Of a stretch of DNA of 64,000 nucleotides, positions 55,579 through 64,000 are shown piece by piece. Source of the DNA: Sphingomonas citri (GTDB lineage: Bacteria; Pseudomonadota; Alphaproteobacteria; Sphingomonadales; Sphingomonadaceae); NCBI RefSeq assembly GCF_019429485.1, contig NZ_JAHXZN010000001.1, positions 310,001-374,000 on the forward strand. The letters run 5' to 3'. Every line of letters begins with the position of its first letter. Within the stretch, counting starts at the first letter, position 1. The notes under the pieces were generated by a model that ran no database searches, had not been told where the DNA came from, and saw only the letters and a program-made list of their open reading frames with translations. Position numbers and translations under genes: made by a program.

Positions 55579-57180
55579 ATGCTGGACTTTCCCCGCTGGA
55601 AAGTGACCGCCATCTGGCTCGTGCTGGCGGTGCTGGCGTCGCTCTCGATCCCCAGCTTCCTGCCCGATCGGGTCACGCGGGGGCTCGGCTTCACACCGCC
55701 GCAGATCAACCTCGGGCTCGACCTCGCCGGCGGCAGCTACCTGCTGCTCGAGGCCGACACCAACGGGCTGGCTGCGGCGCGGGTCGAGGCGATGCGCGAG
55801 CAGGTGCAGACCGAGATGCGGCGCCAGACCCCGCGCATCGACATCGGCGAGATCTCGAGCCGCAACGGCCAGCTCTCCTTCCTGCTGCGCGATGCCAGCC
55901 AGGTGGATGCCGCGCGCGAGCGATTGCTCCAGATCACCGGCACCGGCGCGGGCATGACGGGCCAGCGCCAGTGGGACATCCAGGTCGTCGACACCAGCCG
56001 CTTCGTGCTGACGCCGACCAAGGCCGGGCTCGACCAGGCGATCAAGACCGCGATGAGCGACACGGTCGAGGTGGTCCGCAAGCGCATCGACGCGCTCGGC
56101 ACGCGCGAGCCGACGATCATCGGCCAGGGCACCAACCGCATCGTCGTCCAGGTCCCCGGTTTGCAGGATCCGCAGCAGCTCAAGGCGCTGGTCGGCAAGA
56201 CCGCCAAGCTCGAGTTCAAGCTCGTCGACATCAACGCCGACCCGCAGGCGCTCGCCAAGGGTGAGGCGCCCGCGGGCGACCAGATTCTGCCCTACCCCGG
56301 CAACCCGGGCGGTATCCCGCTGATCGCGGTCAAGCGTCAGGCGATCATCACCGGCGACATGCTGAGCGACGCGCGCCAGGAGTTCCAGCCGGAGACCAAC
56401 GCGCCGCAGGTGGCGATCACCTTCGACAGCCAGGGCGGCCGTCGCTTCGCGCAGGCGACCAAGGAGAATGTTGGTCGGCCGTTCGCGATCGTGATCGACA
56501 ATCAGGTGATCTCGGCGCCCAACATCAACGAACCGATCCTCGGTGGCCGCGCCTCGATCAGCGGCGGCTTCACCGTCGACAGCGCCAACCAACTGGCGAT
56601 CGCGCTGCGCTCGGGCAAGCTCGCCGTCGACCTCAAGGTGGTGGAGGAATCGACCGTCGGCCCCGATCTCGGCATCGACTCGGTGCGCGCCGGCATCCTC
56701 GCCTCCGCGGTGGCGGTGGCGCTGGTGGTGGCGTTCATGTTCGTCACCTACGGTCGATTCGGTTTCTACGCGAACCTCGCCGTGGTCATCAACGTGTTCG
56801 TCATCCTCGGCGTGCTCGCGCTGATCAACGGCACGCTGACGCTGCCGGGAATCGCCGGCTTCGTGCTGACGATCGGTACCGCGGTGGACGCCAACGTGCT
56901 GATCAACGAGCGCATCCGCGAGGAGCGTCATCGCGGGCGCGGGGTCGTCCAGGCGGTCGAGCTGGGTTATAAGGAAGCCAGCCGCACGATCTTCGAGGCG
57001 AACGTGACCCACGCCATCTCCGGGATCATCATGTTCCTGCTGGGCTCGGGCCCCGTGAAAGGCTTCGCGGTGGTGCTGCTGATCGGCATCGCCACCAGCG
57101 TGTTCACCGCGGTGACCTTCACGCGCATGCTCGTCGCGGGCTGGCTGCGCCGCACCAAACCGAAGACGATCAACATATGA
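55579..57180 (+). CDS. secD: Protein translocase subunit SecD
   Basis: This is a 533-residue RND-type membrane protein: one N-terminal helix, a large periplasmic P1 domain (about 30-350, starting with GLDLAGGSYLLLEAD) and five C-terminal helices with the conserved GTAVDANVLINERIREE, which carries the proton-relay Asp. With SecF it uses the proton gradient to pull proteins through SecYEG. Length is somewhat short of E. coli SecD but usual in alphaproteobacteria. Confidence 0.97.
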   Translation: MLDFPRWKVTAIWLVLAVLASLSIPSFLPDRVTRGLGFTPPQINLGLDLAGGSYLLLEADTNGLAAARVEAMREQVQTEMRRQTPRIDIGEISSRNGQLSFLLRDASQVDAARERLLQITGTGAGMTGQRQWDIQVVDTSRFVLTPTKAGLDQAIKTAMSDTVEVVRKRIDALGTREPTIIGQGTNRIVVQVPGLQDPQQLKALVGKTAKLEFKLVDINADPQALAKGEAPAGDQILPYPGNPGGIPLIAVKRQAIITGDMLSDARQEFQPETNAPQVAITFDSQGGRRFAQATKENVGRPFAIVIDNQVISAPNINEPILGGRASISGGFTVDSANQLAIALRSGKLAVDLKVVEESTVGPDLGIDSVRAGILASAVAVALVVAFMFVTYGRFGFYANLAVVINVFVILGVLALINGTLTLPGIAGFVLTIGTAVDANVLINERIREERHRGRGVVQAVELGYKEASRTIFEANVTHAISGIIMFLLGSGPVKGFAVVLLIGIATSVFTAVTFTRMLVAGWLRRTKPKTINI

Positions 57181-57253
57181 CGGCGGCGACGCTCGCCCGC
57201 GGGCTCACCATGATCACTCGCACGGCGCCCGCTCTCCGCGGCGACGAGGTACT

Positions 57254-58225
57254 ATGAAACTGCTCAAGCTCGTCCCCGACGACACCAACATCGACTTCGT
57301 CCGGCTACGCGGCATCGCCTTCGCGCTCACGCTGCTGCTCAGCGTGCTCGCGGTCGGCCTCACGGTCTACAAGGGCCTCAACTTCGGCGTCGACTTCGAG
57401 GGCGGCCTGATGATCGAGGAGAAGTTCGCGCAGCCGCCGGCGATCGAGGCGGTGCGCGCCACGGTCGATTCGCAGGGGCTGGGCGAGGCCAACATCCAGC
57501 CGATCGGCGACGGCAAGACGCTGACGATCCGTCTGCCCGTGCAGAAGGGCGGCGACGAGGGCGCCACCAACGCCGCCGTGCGCAAGGTGGAAAGCGCGCT
57601 CGCTGCCAAATTCCCGGGCAGCACCTTCCTCCGTTACTCTACCGTGTCGGGCAAGGTGTCCGACGAGCTGATCCGCAACGGCGTGCTCGCGGTGGTGCTG
57701 GCGATCCTGGGCATCGGCCTGTTCGCCATCTTCCGTTTCGAGTGGCAGTTCGGCGTCTCGACGATCGTCGCGATCGTCCACGACCTGCTGATGACGCTGG
57801 GCTTCTTCGCGATCACGCGGTTCGAGTTCGATCTCAACATCGTCGCCGCGGTGCTGACGATCATCGGTTACTCGATCAACGACAAGATCGTTATCGACGA
57901 CCGTATCCGCGAGAACATGCGCCGCTATCGCAAGATGGACATGCGCGAGATCATCAATCTGTCGGTCAACGAGACTCTCCCGAGAACGGTGATGACCTCG
58001 GTGACGATCCTGCTGGCGCTGCTGGCGCTGCTGTTCCTCGGCGGCCACGTGCTGCGCGGCTTCACCGCGGCGATGATCCTGGGCATCGTGGTCGGCACCT
58101 ATTCGTCGATCTACGTCTCGTCGTCGCTGCTGATCTCGCTCGGCCTGCGCGCCGAGCCCGAGCCCGGCGCCACGCCGAAGCGCGGCGGGATCGAGAACGC
58201 CGAGCGCGTCGGACCGCGCAGCTGA
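57254..58225 (+). CDS. secF: Protein translocase subunit SecF
   Basis: This 323-residue partner of SecD has the conserved NFGVDFEGGLMIE near the first helix, a small periplasmic domain, and VLTIIGYSINDKIVIDDRIREN in the C-terminal helices. A gap of 73 bases separates it from secD. Its stop overlaps the ATG of the Mth938-like gene by one base. An open alternative frame across its 3' half is a shadow. Confidence 0.97.
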   Translation: MKLLKLVPDDTNIDFVRLRGIAFALTLLLSVLAVGLTVYKGLNFGVDFEGGLMIEEKFAQPPAIEAVRATVDSQGLGEANIQPIGDGKTLTIRLPVQKGGDEGATNAAVRKVESALAAKFPGSTFLRYSTVSGKVSDELIRNGVLAVVLAILGIGLFAIFRFEWQFGVSTIVAIVHDLLMTLGFFAITRFEFDLNIVAAVLTIIGYSINDKIVIDDRIRENMRRYRKMDMREIINLSVNETLPRTVMTSVTILLALLALLFLGGHVLRGFTAAMILGIVVGTYSSIYVSSSLLISLGLRAEPEPGATPKRGGIENAERVGPRS

Positions 58226-58611
58226 TGCGGATAGACCGCGAGCGGCCGGCGCCGGGGCCGCTGGTCCGCGGCTTCGGCCCGGGCGGCTACCGCGTCGACG
58301 CGCCGGACGGGACGATGGGCGTCTATCCCGCGCTGCTGCTCACCGCGACCCGCGCCGATACCTGGTCGCCGCCGGCGCTGGAAGCGCTCGACGAGGCCGC
58401 GCTGGCGCCGCTGCTCGCCGGCCCGATCGAGTTCCTGCTGCTCGGCACCGGCGACACGCTCCGCCGCGCCCCCAAGGCGCTGGTGGCGGCGCTGGACGCC
58501 CGCGGGATGGGGATCGAGGCGATGGACAGCCGCGCCGCCGCGCGTGCCTGGGGTGTACTGCGCGCCGAGGAGCGCCAGATCGCCGCAGCCCTCTACCCGC
58601 TGGACTTCTGA
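58225..58611 (+). CDS. Mth938-like domain protein (DUF498/NDUFAF3-type)
   Basis: This 128-residue protein has the Mth938/NDUFAF3 core: VRGFGPGGYRVDAPDGTMG, IEFLLLGTGDTLRRAPKALVAALDARGMGIEAMDSRAAARAW and LRAEERQIAAALYPL. In mitochondria NDUFAF3 assists complex I assembly; the bacterial role is unknown, but the gene commonly follows secF. The TGATG overlap with secF indicates translational coupling. It is convergent with the TRIC-like gene, with a 12-base gap. Confidence 0.85.
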   Translation: MRIDRERPAPGPLVRGFGPGGYRVDAPDGTMGVYPALLLTATRADTWSPPALEALDEAALAPLLAGPIEFLLLGTGDTLRRAPKALVAALDARGMGIEAMDSRAAARAWGVLRAEERQIAAALYPLDF

Positions 58612-58623
58612 GCGTCGCCGGCC

Positions 58624-59271
58624 TCAAGCCCGGTCAGCTTGCTCCCCATAGGCCGGCAGCGCCAGCTTCCACCGGATCGCGGCGGCGCGCAGCGCGAAGC
58701 CCGCGCTCGCCGACACGCTTGCGGCGACCACCGGCGGCACGCCGAGCTGGCGCAACGCGACGTGCAGCCCCGCCGCCAGCGCCGCGGCGGTGACGTAGAG
58801 CTCGGGGCGCATCAGGATCGACGGCTCGCCCGCGAGCACGTCGCGGATGATGCCGCCGACGCAGCCGGTCACCACCCCCATCAGCGCGGCGGGCACCGGC
58901 GGCACGCCGTAGCCCAGCGCCTTCGCCGCGCCGTACACCGCATAGGCGGCGAGGCCGACCGCGTCGAACCAGTCGAGCGCGGCGCCGCGCCACCAGCGCT
59001 CGGGCGTCGCCCAGATCACCGCCGCCATCACCAGGCACACCGCGGCCACCCGCGCGTCATGCACCCAGAACACCGGCGCGCCGATCAGCAGGTCGCGCAC
59101 CGTGCCCCCGCCCACGCCAGTGACCAGCGCGAAGAAGGCGAGCGTCACCGGCGTCTGCGCGCGCCGCGCCGCCGCCAGCGCGCCCGAGGCGGCGAACACC
59201 GCGATCCCGGCGACGTCGAGATAGGGCGCGAAGGCCGGCAGCAGCACCGCGGGCTCGAGCGGCGGGGTCAT
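58624..59271 (-). CDS. TRIC cation channel family protein (YadS-like)
   Basis: This 215-residue membrane protein has about seven hydrophobic helices arranged as an internal repeat, with the two glycine-rich motifs TGVGGGTVRDLLIG and TGCVGGIIRDVLAG that define the TRIC/UPF0126 family. Bacterial and archaeal members form potassium-permeable channels in vitro. It lies seven bases after the thioesterase gene on the same strand. Confidence 0.9.
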   Translation of the reverse strand: MTPPLEPAVLLPAFAPYLDVAGIAVFAASGALAAARRAQTPVTLAFFALVTGVGGGTVRDLLIGAPVFWVHDARVAAVCLVMAAVIWATPERWWRGAALDWFDAVGLAAYAVYGAAKALGYGVPPVPAALMGVVTGCVGGIIRDVLAGEPSILMRPELYVTAAALAAGLHVALRQLGVPPVVAASVSASAGFALRAAAIRWKLALPAYGEQADRA

Positions 59272-59278
59272 CGCGGAC

Positions 59279-59662
59279 CTAGTCGCGCTCGATGAGATAG
59301 TTCATTCGCGCCGCCGCGATCGAGCGGTCGCGATCGTCCTGCCACGCCACCGCCTCGACGTTGGCGACGCGCGTGCCCAGGCGCGTGATCGTACCCGCCG
59401 CGCGGGTGACGTGATCGCGCCCGCCGCGCATGAAGTCGACGGTGACGTTGATCGGCTTGACGCGCGCGCCGCCCTCCTCCGCCAGCGCGTGGCGCAGCGC
59501 GGCGATCGCGGCGACCTCGAGCAGCCCCGAGATCGCGCCGCCCTGGAGGAAGCCCGGTCGCCCGACGACGTCCTCGCCGAACGGCATGACGATCAGCGGC
59601 GCGCCGTCGGCGCCGAACTCGAGCGCGGCGCCGAGCAGCTCGGCATAAGGCGGGAGTTTCAC
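59279..59662 (-). CDS. PaaI-family hotdog thioesterase (second of a pair)
   Basis: This 127-residue hotdog-fold protein has GRPGFLQGGAISGLLEVAAIAALRHAL (active-site helix), VKPINVTVDFMRGG and VANVEAVAWQDDRDRSIAAARMNYLI. It starts at a GTG that overlaps the stop of the other thioesterase gene (GTGA). It probably hydrolyses acyl- or aryl-CoA esters. The two may form a heteromer, since tandem coupled hotdog genes are often partners; this is inference. Confidence 0.83.
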   Translation of the reverse strand: MKLPPYAELLGAALEFGADGAPLIVMPFGEDVVGRPGFLQGGAISGLLEVAAIAALRHALAEEGGARVKPINVTVDFMRGGRDHVTRAAGTITRLGTRVANVEAVAWQDDRDRSIAAARMNYLIERD

Positions 59663-60108
59663 GGCGCCACCTTGGGGTAGGTGCCGCTCGGCACCATGAA
59701 GGTGGCCGCGACATGCGCCACCGGGTCGGCGAGGTCGCCATCGTGCGCGATGCCGCGCGTGAAGGCGATCGAGCGTGCCACGCGCAGGCACTCGGCGCGG
59801 CCGATCACGGTCTGGCCGGGGCGCGCCGGCCGAAGATAGTCGATCCGCAGGTCGAGCGTCGCGTGCGGCGCGAAGGCGGCGATGCGCTGCCACACCGCGA
59901 TGCTGGTCGCCACGTCCATCAGCGCGATGATCGGTCCCGAGGCGAGCACGCCGCTGTCCTCGTCGCCGATCAGGTCGGGCGAGAAGGGCAGCGCGAGCTC
60001 GACCCAGTCGGGCCCGCGATCGTGGTAGCGGATGCCCAGCCGCGCGCTGTGCCCGCCGAAGTTGCGGCTCTGGAGCGCCTTGAGCGCGGCGGCCGGGTCG
60101 AGGTCCAT
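59659..60108 (-). CDS. PaaI-family hotdog thioesterase (first of a pair)
   Basis: This 149-residue hotdog-fold protein has GDEDSGVLASGPIIALMDVATSIAVWQ, which carries the acidic active-site residue, and ATLDLRIDYLRPARPGQTVIGRAECLRVARSIAFTRG, typical of PaaI/YbgC-like CoA thioesterases. Its substrate is unknown. It is translationally coupled to a second thioesterase and then to the TRIC-like gene. Confidence 0.85.
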   Translation of the reverse strand: MDLDPAAALKALQSRNFGGHSARLGIRYHDRGPDWVELALPFSPDLIGDEDSGVLASGPIIALMDVATSIAVWQRIAAFAPHATLDLRIDYLRPARPGQTVIGRAECLRVARSIAFTRGIAHDGDLADPVAHVAATFMVPSGTYPKVAP

Positions 60109-60285
60109 GCCCCCGCGTCTACACGCGCGGCGGCGCGGTGCAACCGCAGGCGTGCGCCTGGTCGGCCGATCCGTGCGGAGGCGAGCGCGACATCGAACGT
60201 CACCCTCTGCCCCGCGTCACTGCGGCGCCTGCGGCCGGTCAGTTCGAACGAGGAAGCCGAGCAGCGGTCGTGAGGCCGCTATGAC

Positions 60286-61023
60286 TCATGCCGCTCCTTG
60301 AGGTAGGCGGTGAGTGGACAGGTTGCTGTCGCGGTGGTTCGGCTCGAACCCGTCGATCGCCAGCGCCGCGATCCGCGCCGCGACCGCCTCGGGCGGCTTG
60401 ACTGACGCCGGGTCCTCGCCCGGGTACGCCCGCGCGCGCATCTTGGTCCGCGTCGCGCCCGGGTCGAGCACCGCGACTCGCACCTTGCTCACCTCGGCCA
60501 TCTCGTCGCCATAAGCTTCGAGCAGCGTCTCGAACGCCGCCTTGGAGGCGCCGTATGCGCCCCAATAGGCCCGCGGCGTCCGGCCCACCGACGAGGTCAC
60601 CCCGATGACCCGCGCGCCCGCCGAGCGTCGCAGCATCGGGTCGAACGCCTGGATCATCGCCACCTGCGCGGAGACGTTGAGCGTCAGCACCTGCGCCAGC
60701 TCCTTGGCATCGATCGCGGGCACCGCGGCGAGCGAGCCCAGCATCGCGGCGTTGAGCACCAGCACGTCGAGCGCCTCCCAGCGCTCGCCGATCGCGGTCG
60801 CGAGCCGCGCGATCGAGTCGCTCTGCGCGAGGTCGAGCGGCGCGATCGTCGCCGAGCCGCCGGCGTCGAAGATCGCCTGCTCGACCTCCTCCAACCCCGC
60901 GGCGGTGCGCGCGGTGAGCACGACGTGCGCCCCCTCGGCGGCGAGCGCGATCGCGGTGGCGGCGCCGATGCCGCGGCTCGCGCCGGTGACCAGCGCGAGC
61001 TTGTCCGTCAGTGGCTTGGTCAC
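60286..61023 (-). CDS. SDR-family oxidoreductase
   Basis: This is a classical short-chain dehydrogenase of 245 residues: TGASRGIGAATA cofactor loop, LNAAMLG in place of NNAG, Ser in VTSSVGRTPRAYWGAYGASK with the Tyr/Lys pair. The replacement of NNAG and lack of a clear partner leave the substrate open. It starts five bases after purF and is likely cotranscribed with it; this pairing is seen in sphingomonads to my knowledge, with no known metabolic link. Confidence 0.88.
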   Translation of the reverse strand: MTKPLTDKLALVTGASRGIGAATAIALAAEGAHVVLTARTAAGLEEVEQAIFDAGGSATIAPLDLAQSDSIARLATAIGERWEALDVLVLNAAMLGSLAAVPAIDAKELAQVLTLNVSAQVAMIQAFDPMLRRSAGARVIGVTSSVGRTPRAYWGAYGASKAAFETLLEAYGDEMAEVSKVRVAVLDPGATRTKMRARAYPGEDPASVKPPEAVAARIAALAIDGFEPNHRDSNLSTHRLPQGAA

Positions 61024-61028
61024 GACGC

Positions 61029-62486
61029 TCAGTTCACCCGCTCGGCCAGCATGGCGAACTGGTCGACCGCGCTGCTCTCGTCATGGTCGGTCAGCGTGGT
61101 GGGATAGTCGCCGGTGAAGCAGGCGTCGCAATATTTCGGGCGGATATCGGCGCGGTGGCTCTCGCCCAGCGCCTTGTAGAGCCCGTCGATCGAGACGAAC
61201 GCCAGGCTGTCGGCGTGGATGAAGTCGGTCATACCGCCGAGGTCGTGCTTGGCCGCGAGCAATTTGGCGCGCTCGGGCGTGTCGACGCCGTAGAAGCAGC
61301 TGTGCCGCGTCGGCGGCGAGGCGATGCGCATATGCACCTCCGCCGCGCCGGCCTCGCGCATCATCTGCACGATCTTGAGGCTGGTGGTGCCGCGCACGAT
61401 CGAATCGTCGATCAGCACCACCTTCTTGCCCTGGATCAGCGCACGATTGGCGTTGTGCTTCAGCTTCACGCCGAGGTGACGGACCTTGTCCCCCGGCTGG
61501 ATGAAGGTGCGCCCGACATAGTGCGAGCGGATGATGCCGAGCTCGAACGGGATGCCCGACTGCTGCGCATAGCCGATCGCGGCGGGCACGCCCGAGTCGG
61601 GCACGGGGATGACGAGGTCCGCCTCCACCGGCGATTCGATCGCGAGCTGGGCGCCGATCTCCTTGCGCACCGAGTAGATCGAATGGTCGTCGACGATTGA
61701 ATCGGGGCGCGAGAAATACACCCACTCGAAGATGCATGGTCGCGGCGCCAGCTTGGCGAAGGGGCGGATCGAGCGCACCTGGCCATTCTGCACGATCACC
61801 AGCTCGCCCGGCTCGACCGAGCGCTCGAACTCCGCGCCGACGACGTCGAGCGCGACCGTCTCCGAGGCGAAGATCACGGCGTCGCCGAGGCGCCCCATCA
61901 CCAGCGGGCGGATGCCGAGCGGGTCGCGGCACGCGATCATGCCCTCGGGCGTCATCACGATGAGCGAATAGGCGCCCTCGATCTGCTTCAGCGCGTCGAT
62001 GAACTTGTCGAGCAGCGTGCGATACTGGCTGGTCGCGACGAGGTGGATGATCGTCTCGGTGTCCGACGTCGACTGGAAGATCGAGCCGCGCCGCACCAGC
62101 TCGCGCCGCAGCCGCATCGCGTTGGAGATGTTCCCGTTGTGCGCGATCGCGAAGCCGCCCGACTGGAGCTCGGCGTAGAGCGGCTGGACGTTGCGCAGCG
62201 CGGTCTCGCCCGTGGTCGAGTAGCGCACGTGACCGCAGGCGACCTCGCCCGCGAGCGCGCGGATGATGTCGTCGCGGTCGAAATTGCCCGCGACGTGGCC
62301 CATCGCGCGGTGAGTGTGGAAGTCATGGCCGTCGAAGCTGGTGATGCCGGCGGCCTCCTGGCCGCGATGCTGCAGCGCGTGCAGCCCCAGCGCCACCAGC
62401 GCGGCGGCGCCCTCGGAGCCGGAGGCGCCGAAGATGCCGCACTCCTCGTGCAGATGGTCGTCGTCGAACGGGTTCGTGGTCAGCAT
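61029..62486 (-). CDS. purF: Amidophosphoribosyltransferase PurF
   Basis: This 485-residue enzyme catalyses the first committed step of purine synthesis. The glutaminase nucleophile is Cys16 in HEECGIFGA, so the first 15 residues are a propeptide. HRGQEAAGI and AHNGNISN belong to the glutaminase half, and the PRPP loop is VVLIDDSIVRGTTS. The C-terminal part has cysteines (PPTRHSCFYG, YCDACFTGDYP) consistent with the 4Fe-4S type of PurF. The start at 62486 (MLTTNPFDDDH) excludes a long upstream reading through a repeat. Confidence 0.97.
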   Translation of the reverse strand: MLTTNPFDDDHLHEECGIFGASGSEGAAALVALGLHALQHRGQEAAGITSFDGHDFHTHRAMGHVAGNFDRDDIIRALAGEVACGHVRYSTTGETALRNVQPLYAELQSGGFAIAHNGNISNAMRLRRELVRRGSIFQSTSDTETIIHLVATSQYRTLLDKFIDALKQIEGAYSLIVMTPEGMIACRDPLGIRPLVMGRLGDAVIFASETVALDVVGAEFERSVEPGELVIVQNGQVRSIRPFAKLAPRPCIFEWVYFSRPDSIVDDHSIYSVRKEIGAQLAIESPVEADLVIPVPDSGVPAAIGYAQQSGIPFELGIIRSHYVGRTFIQPGDKVRHLGVKLKHNANRALIQGKKVVLIDDSIVRGTTSLKIVQMMREAGAAEVHMRIASPPTRHSCFYGVDTPERAKLLAAKHDLGGMTDFIHADSLAFVSIDGLYKALGESHRADIRPKYCDACFTGDYPTTLTDHDESSAVDQFAMLAERVN

Positions 62487-62642
62487 GTGCGGAGGCTCGC
62501 CTGGTGCGCGGCCGCATATAGCGACTGTCGCGGGAATGTCATCCGGCTGCGGGCGCTTGCGGCGGAACCAGGCGGCATTTCGCGCGTGCAGGCGCGCCGA
62601 TCGATCCTCGCTCGCGTCAGGATCCCTGCCTTCCACCTCTCC

Positions 62643-62736
62643 GTCATCCCGGACGTGATCTGGGATCCAGGGTGCCGCGTACATCGAAGCCGCCGCTCTC
62701 GCGGGAGGGAGTATCCCGGGCTGGGTCCGGGATGAC
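62643..62736. repeat. Double-hairpin repeat, GTCATCCCGGAC type, overlapping a coding 3' end
   Basis: GTCATCCCGGACGTGATCTG with GGATCCA is mirrored by ATCCCGGGCTGGGTCCGGGATGAC. Its cores are degenerate relative to the copy at 22992. The stop codon of the HDAC-like gene lies inside its first bases, so the element is translated as that protein's last residues. Confidence 0.75.
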
Positions 62737-63693
62737 GGAGGATAGTGAGGCGTCTAGATCATCCGTGCCCGCCCCCGCGGAGGCAAGTGACTCGGCTCCC
62801 CCATAGACCGCCGCCAACCGCTCGATCACGGCGACGTGGCGCGCCGCGATCGCCATCACGTCGTCGCCGTAGCCGCCGCCCACCGTGCTCGCCAGCGGCA
62901 CGCCGCGCGCGAGCGCCAGACCCGCCACCAGCCGGTCGCGCCGCGCTAGCCCCGCGTCGCTGAGCGCGAGTCGCCCCAGCCGGTCGCCGGCATAAGGATC
63001 CACCCCGCCCTGGTAGAGGATCAGGTCGGGCCGTGCCTCGTCGAGCAGCGGCACCAGCGTCTCCTCCAGCCGCGCCAGATACTCGTCGTCGCCGACCGCG
63101 TCCGGCAGCGCGACGTCCAGCGTCGAGCACGCCTTGCGCACCGGAAAGTTCTTCTCGGCGTGGATCGAATAGGTCGCGATCCCGGCGTGACCGGCGGTCA
63201 GTGCCGCGGTGCCGTCGCCCTGGTGGACGTCGACGTCGACGATCAGGATCCGCTCGGCCGCGCGCTCGGCGGCGAGCCGTATCGCCGCCACCGCGAGGTC
63301 GTTGAACACGCAATAGCCCGCGCCCGTGGTCGCCAGCGCGTGATGGCTGCCGCCCGCGGTGTTGGCGGCGAAGCCGTGCGCCAGCGCCAGCCGCGCCGCC
63401 AGGTAGGTCCCGCCCGGCACCAGCGCGGCGCGGCGCGCGACCACCTCCGTCACCGGGAAACCGATGCGGCGCTCCTTCTCGCGCGGCACCGCGGCGGCGA
63501 GCACCTCCGCGACATAGTCGGGATCGTGCGTCGCCTCCAGCCAGTCGCGCGGCATCGCCGCGGGCTCGTGCCACGCCACCGCGGCGCCGCGCTCCAGCAG
63601 CAGGTCGCGGATCGCGCCGTTCTTGCCCCAGCGATACGTGCTGCGCGCGGGCGCCTCGGTGACATAGGCGGGATGGTGGACGACCCGGATCAT
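62644..63693 (-). CDS. Histone deacetylase-like amidohydrolase with repeat-derived tail
   Basis: This 349-residue zinc hydrolase of the HDAC/acetylpolyamine deacetylase superfamily has GGSHHALATTGAGYCVFNDLAVAA (active-site His pair), LIVDVDVHQGDGTAAL (zinc ligands), YSIHAEKNFP, YQGGVDPYAGDRLGRL and VGGGYG. It may deacetylate polyamines or another acetylated amine. The family core ends near RLAAVYG (about residue 300). The rest, including SSVIPDPARDTPSRESGGFD, is translated from a palindromic repeat and is likely not functional. The start at 63693 (MIRVVHHPAYV) is typical. Confidence 0.88.
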   Translation of the reverse strand: MIRVVHHPAYVTEAPARSTYRWGKNGAIRDLLLERGAAVAWHEPAAMPRDWLEATHDPDYVAEVLAAAVPREKERRIGFPVTEVVARRAALVPGGTYLAARLALAHGFAANTAGGSHHALATTGAGYCVFNDLAVAAIRLAAERAAERILIVDVDVHQGDGTAALTAGHAGIATYSIHAEKNFPVRKACSTLDVALPDAVGDDEYLARLEETLVPLLDEARPDLILYQGGVDPYAGDRLGRLALSDAGLARRDRLVAGLALARGVPLASTVGGGYGDDVMAIAARHVAVIERLAAVYGGAESLASAGAGTDDLDASLSSVIPDPARDTPSRESGGFDVRGTLDPRSRPG

Positions 63694-63752
63694 CCGCCTA
63701 AGATAAGGAGAGGATCGCGGCGCGCCATCGCGCCGCCCGCACAGGAGCGCGC

Positions 63753-64000
63753 ATGACCGACCGAACCGTCCCCGAGATCGAGCGGACACCGTTCGTCCGC
63801 CCCGACGTCGCGGCGTTCCTGACCTATCTCAACAGCGTGCCGGGGCCGAAGATGCACGAGCTGCCGCCGGCCGAGGCACGCGCGGTGATGGTCGCGATGA
63901 AAGACGTCGCCGACCTGCCGCGCGGCGAGCTGGCGGTGGTGCGCGACCTGACCCTGCCCGGCCCCGGCGGCGCGCTGCGCGTCCGCCTGTTCGACGCGCG
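63753..64000 (+). CDS. Alpha/beta hydrolase (HSL/lipase-like), N-terminal part
   Basis: About 82 codons are visible before the window ends. The protein begins MTDRTVPEIERTPFVRPDVA, continues FLTYLNSVPGPKMHELPPAEARAVMVAMKDVADLPRGELAVVRDLTLPGPGGALRVRLFDAR. This matches the N-terminal cap and first strands of hormone-sensitive-lipase-type esterases (with DLTLPGPGG...VRLF preceding the HGGG region). The catalytic residues lie outside the window. AGGAG stands about six bases before the ATG. It is divergent from the HDAC-like gene. Confidence 0.75.
   Translation, partial: MTDRTVPEIERTPFVRPDVAAFLTYLNSVPGPKMHELPPAEARAVMVAMKDVADLPRGELAVVRDLTLPGPGGALRVRLFDA

Overview
The window is GC-rich, densely packed alphaproteobacterial chromosome, most likely from the Sphingomonadales (Sphingomonas-like). 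The evidence is the gene content: RcdA (DUF1465), DUF2794, the ATP-synthase inhibitor zeta subunit (DUF1476), a ThiS-ThiG fusion, the pgsA-moaD-moaE order, an EcfG-type general-stress promoter, and many intergenic palindromic elements. No prophage, insertion sequence, CRISPR array or rRNA operon was seen. The only RNA gene found is tRNA-Pro(GGG). This is core chromosome rather than an island.

Layout. 1-2697: end of the phosphate block pstA-pstB-phoU-phoB. 2920-7546: an exported Pro/Ala-rich protein, an SDR, a membrane protein, and serine acetyltransferase/DUF2794 divergent from a TauE/SafE permease. 7587-9824: peroxide defence, with ahpD and ahpC divergent from oxyR. 9973-13448: a TonB-like protein, moaE/moaD/pgsA, and a divergent LplT-like MFS carrier. 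13449-13995 has no convincing gene. 13996-20554: a 57-residue membrane protein, gamma carbonic anhydrase, nitronate monooxygenase, RcdA, two divergent DUF465 proteins, prepilin peptidase, thiolase and a Dabb protein. 20805-27684: prolyl oligopeptidase, nadA with DUF4230 and MBL-fold genes, and a BlaR1/BlaI-type pair with a clear operator. 28112-32511: Grx4-BolA-zeta subunit, then leuC, a 35-residue ORF, leuD and a quinone reductase. 32787-36466: a tightly coupled operon in which a class C acid phosphatase lipoprotein lies between the two subunits of a 3-oxoacid CoA-transferase. 36643-44009: a TPP enzyme, CsbD, thiSG, and aroQ-accB-accC-arsC-PLD. 44203-50742: purL, DUF418, bfd-bfr with tandem Fur-like boxes, an Hpt protein and Der. 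51040-55057: yfgM-bamB, panB, an ArsC-like reductase and tRNA-Pro. 55239-64000: yajC-secD-secF, a TRIC channel, thioesterases, purF-SDR, an HDAC-like hydrolase and the start of an alpha/beta hydrolase.

How the genes work together. Several groups are textbook partners: AhpC/AhpD/OxyR, Bfd/Bfr, monothiol Grx/BolA, MoaD/MoaE, LeuC/LeuD, AccB/AccC, YajC/SecD/SecF, YfgM/BamB and PstB/PhoU/PhoB. Translational coupling is very common, through GTGA, ATGA or TGATG junctions, so I placed many starts by these overlaps and by Shine-Dalgarno sequences instead of taking the longest frame.

Most unusual points. (1) The CoA-transferase subunits are split by a lipoprotein phosphatase. (2) About fifteen double-hairpin intergenic elements are present; many keep the same outer GTCA...TGAC ends with different palindromic cores, and one supplies the C-terminus of the HDAC-like protein. 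(3) Two small ORFs sit in good contexts. (4) The BlaI operator carries mirror-image promoter elements. All function calls come from reading motifs; no database search was possible.
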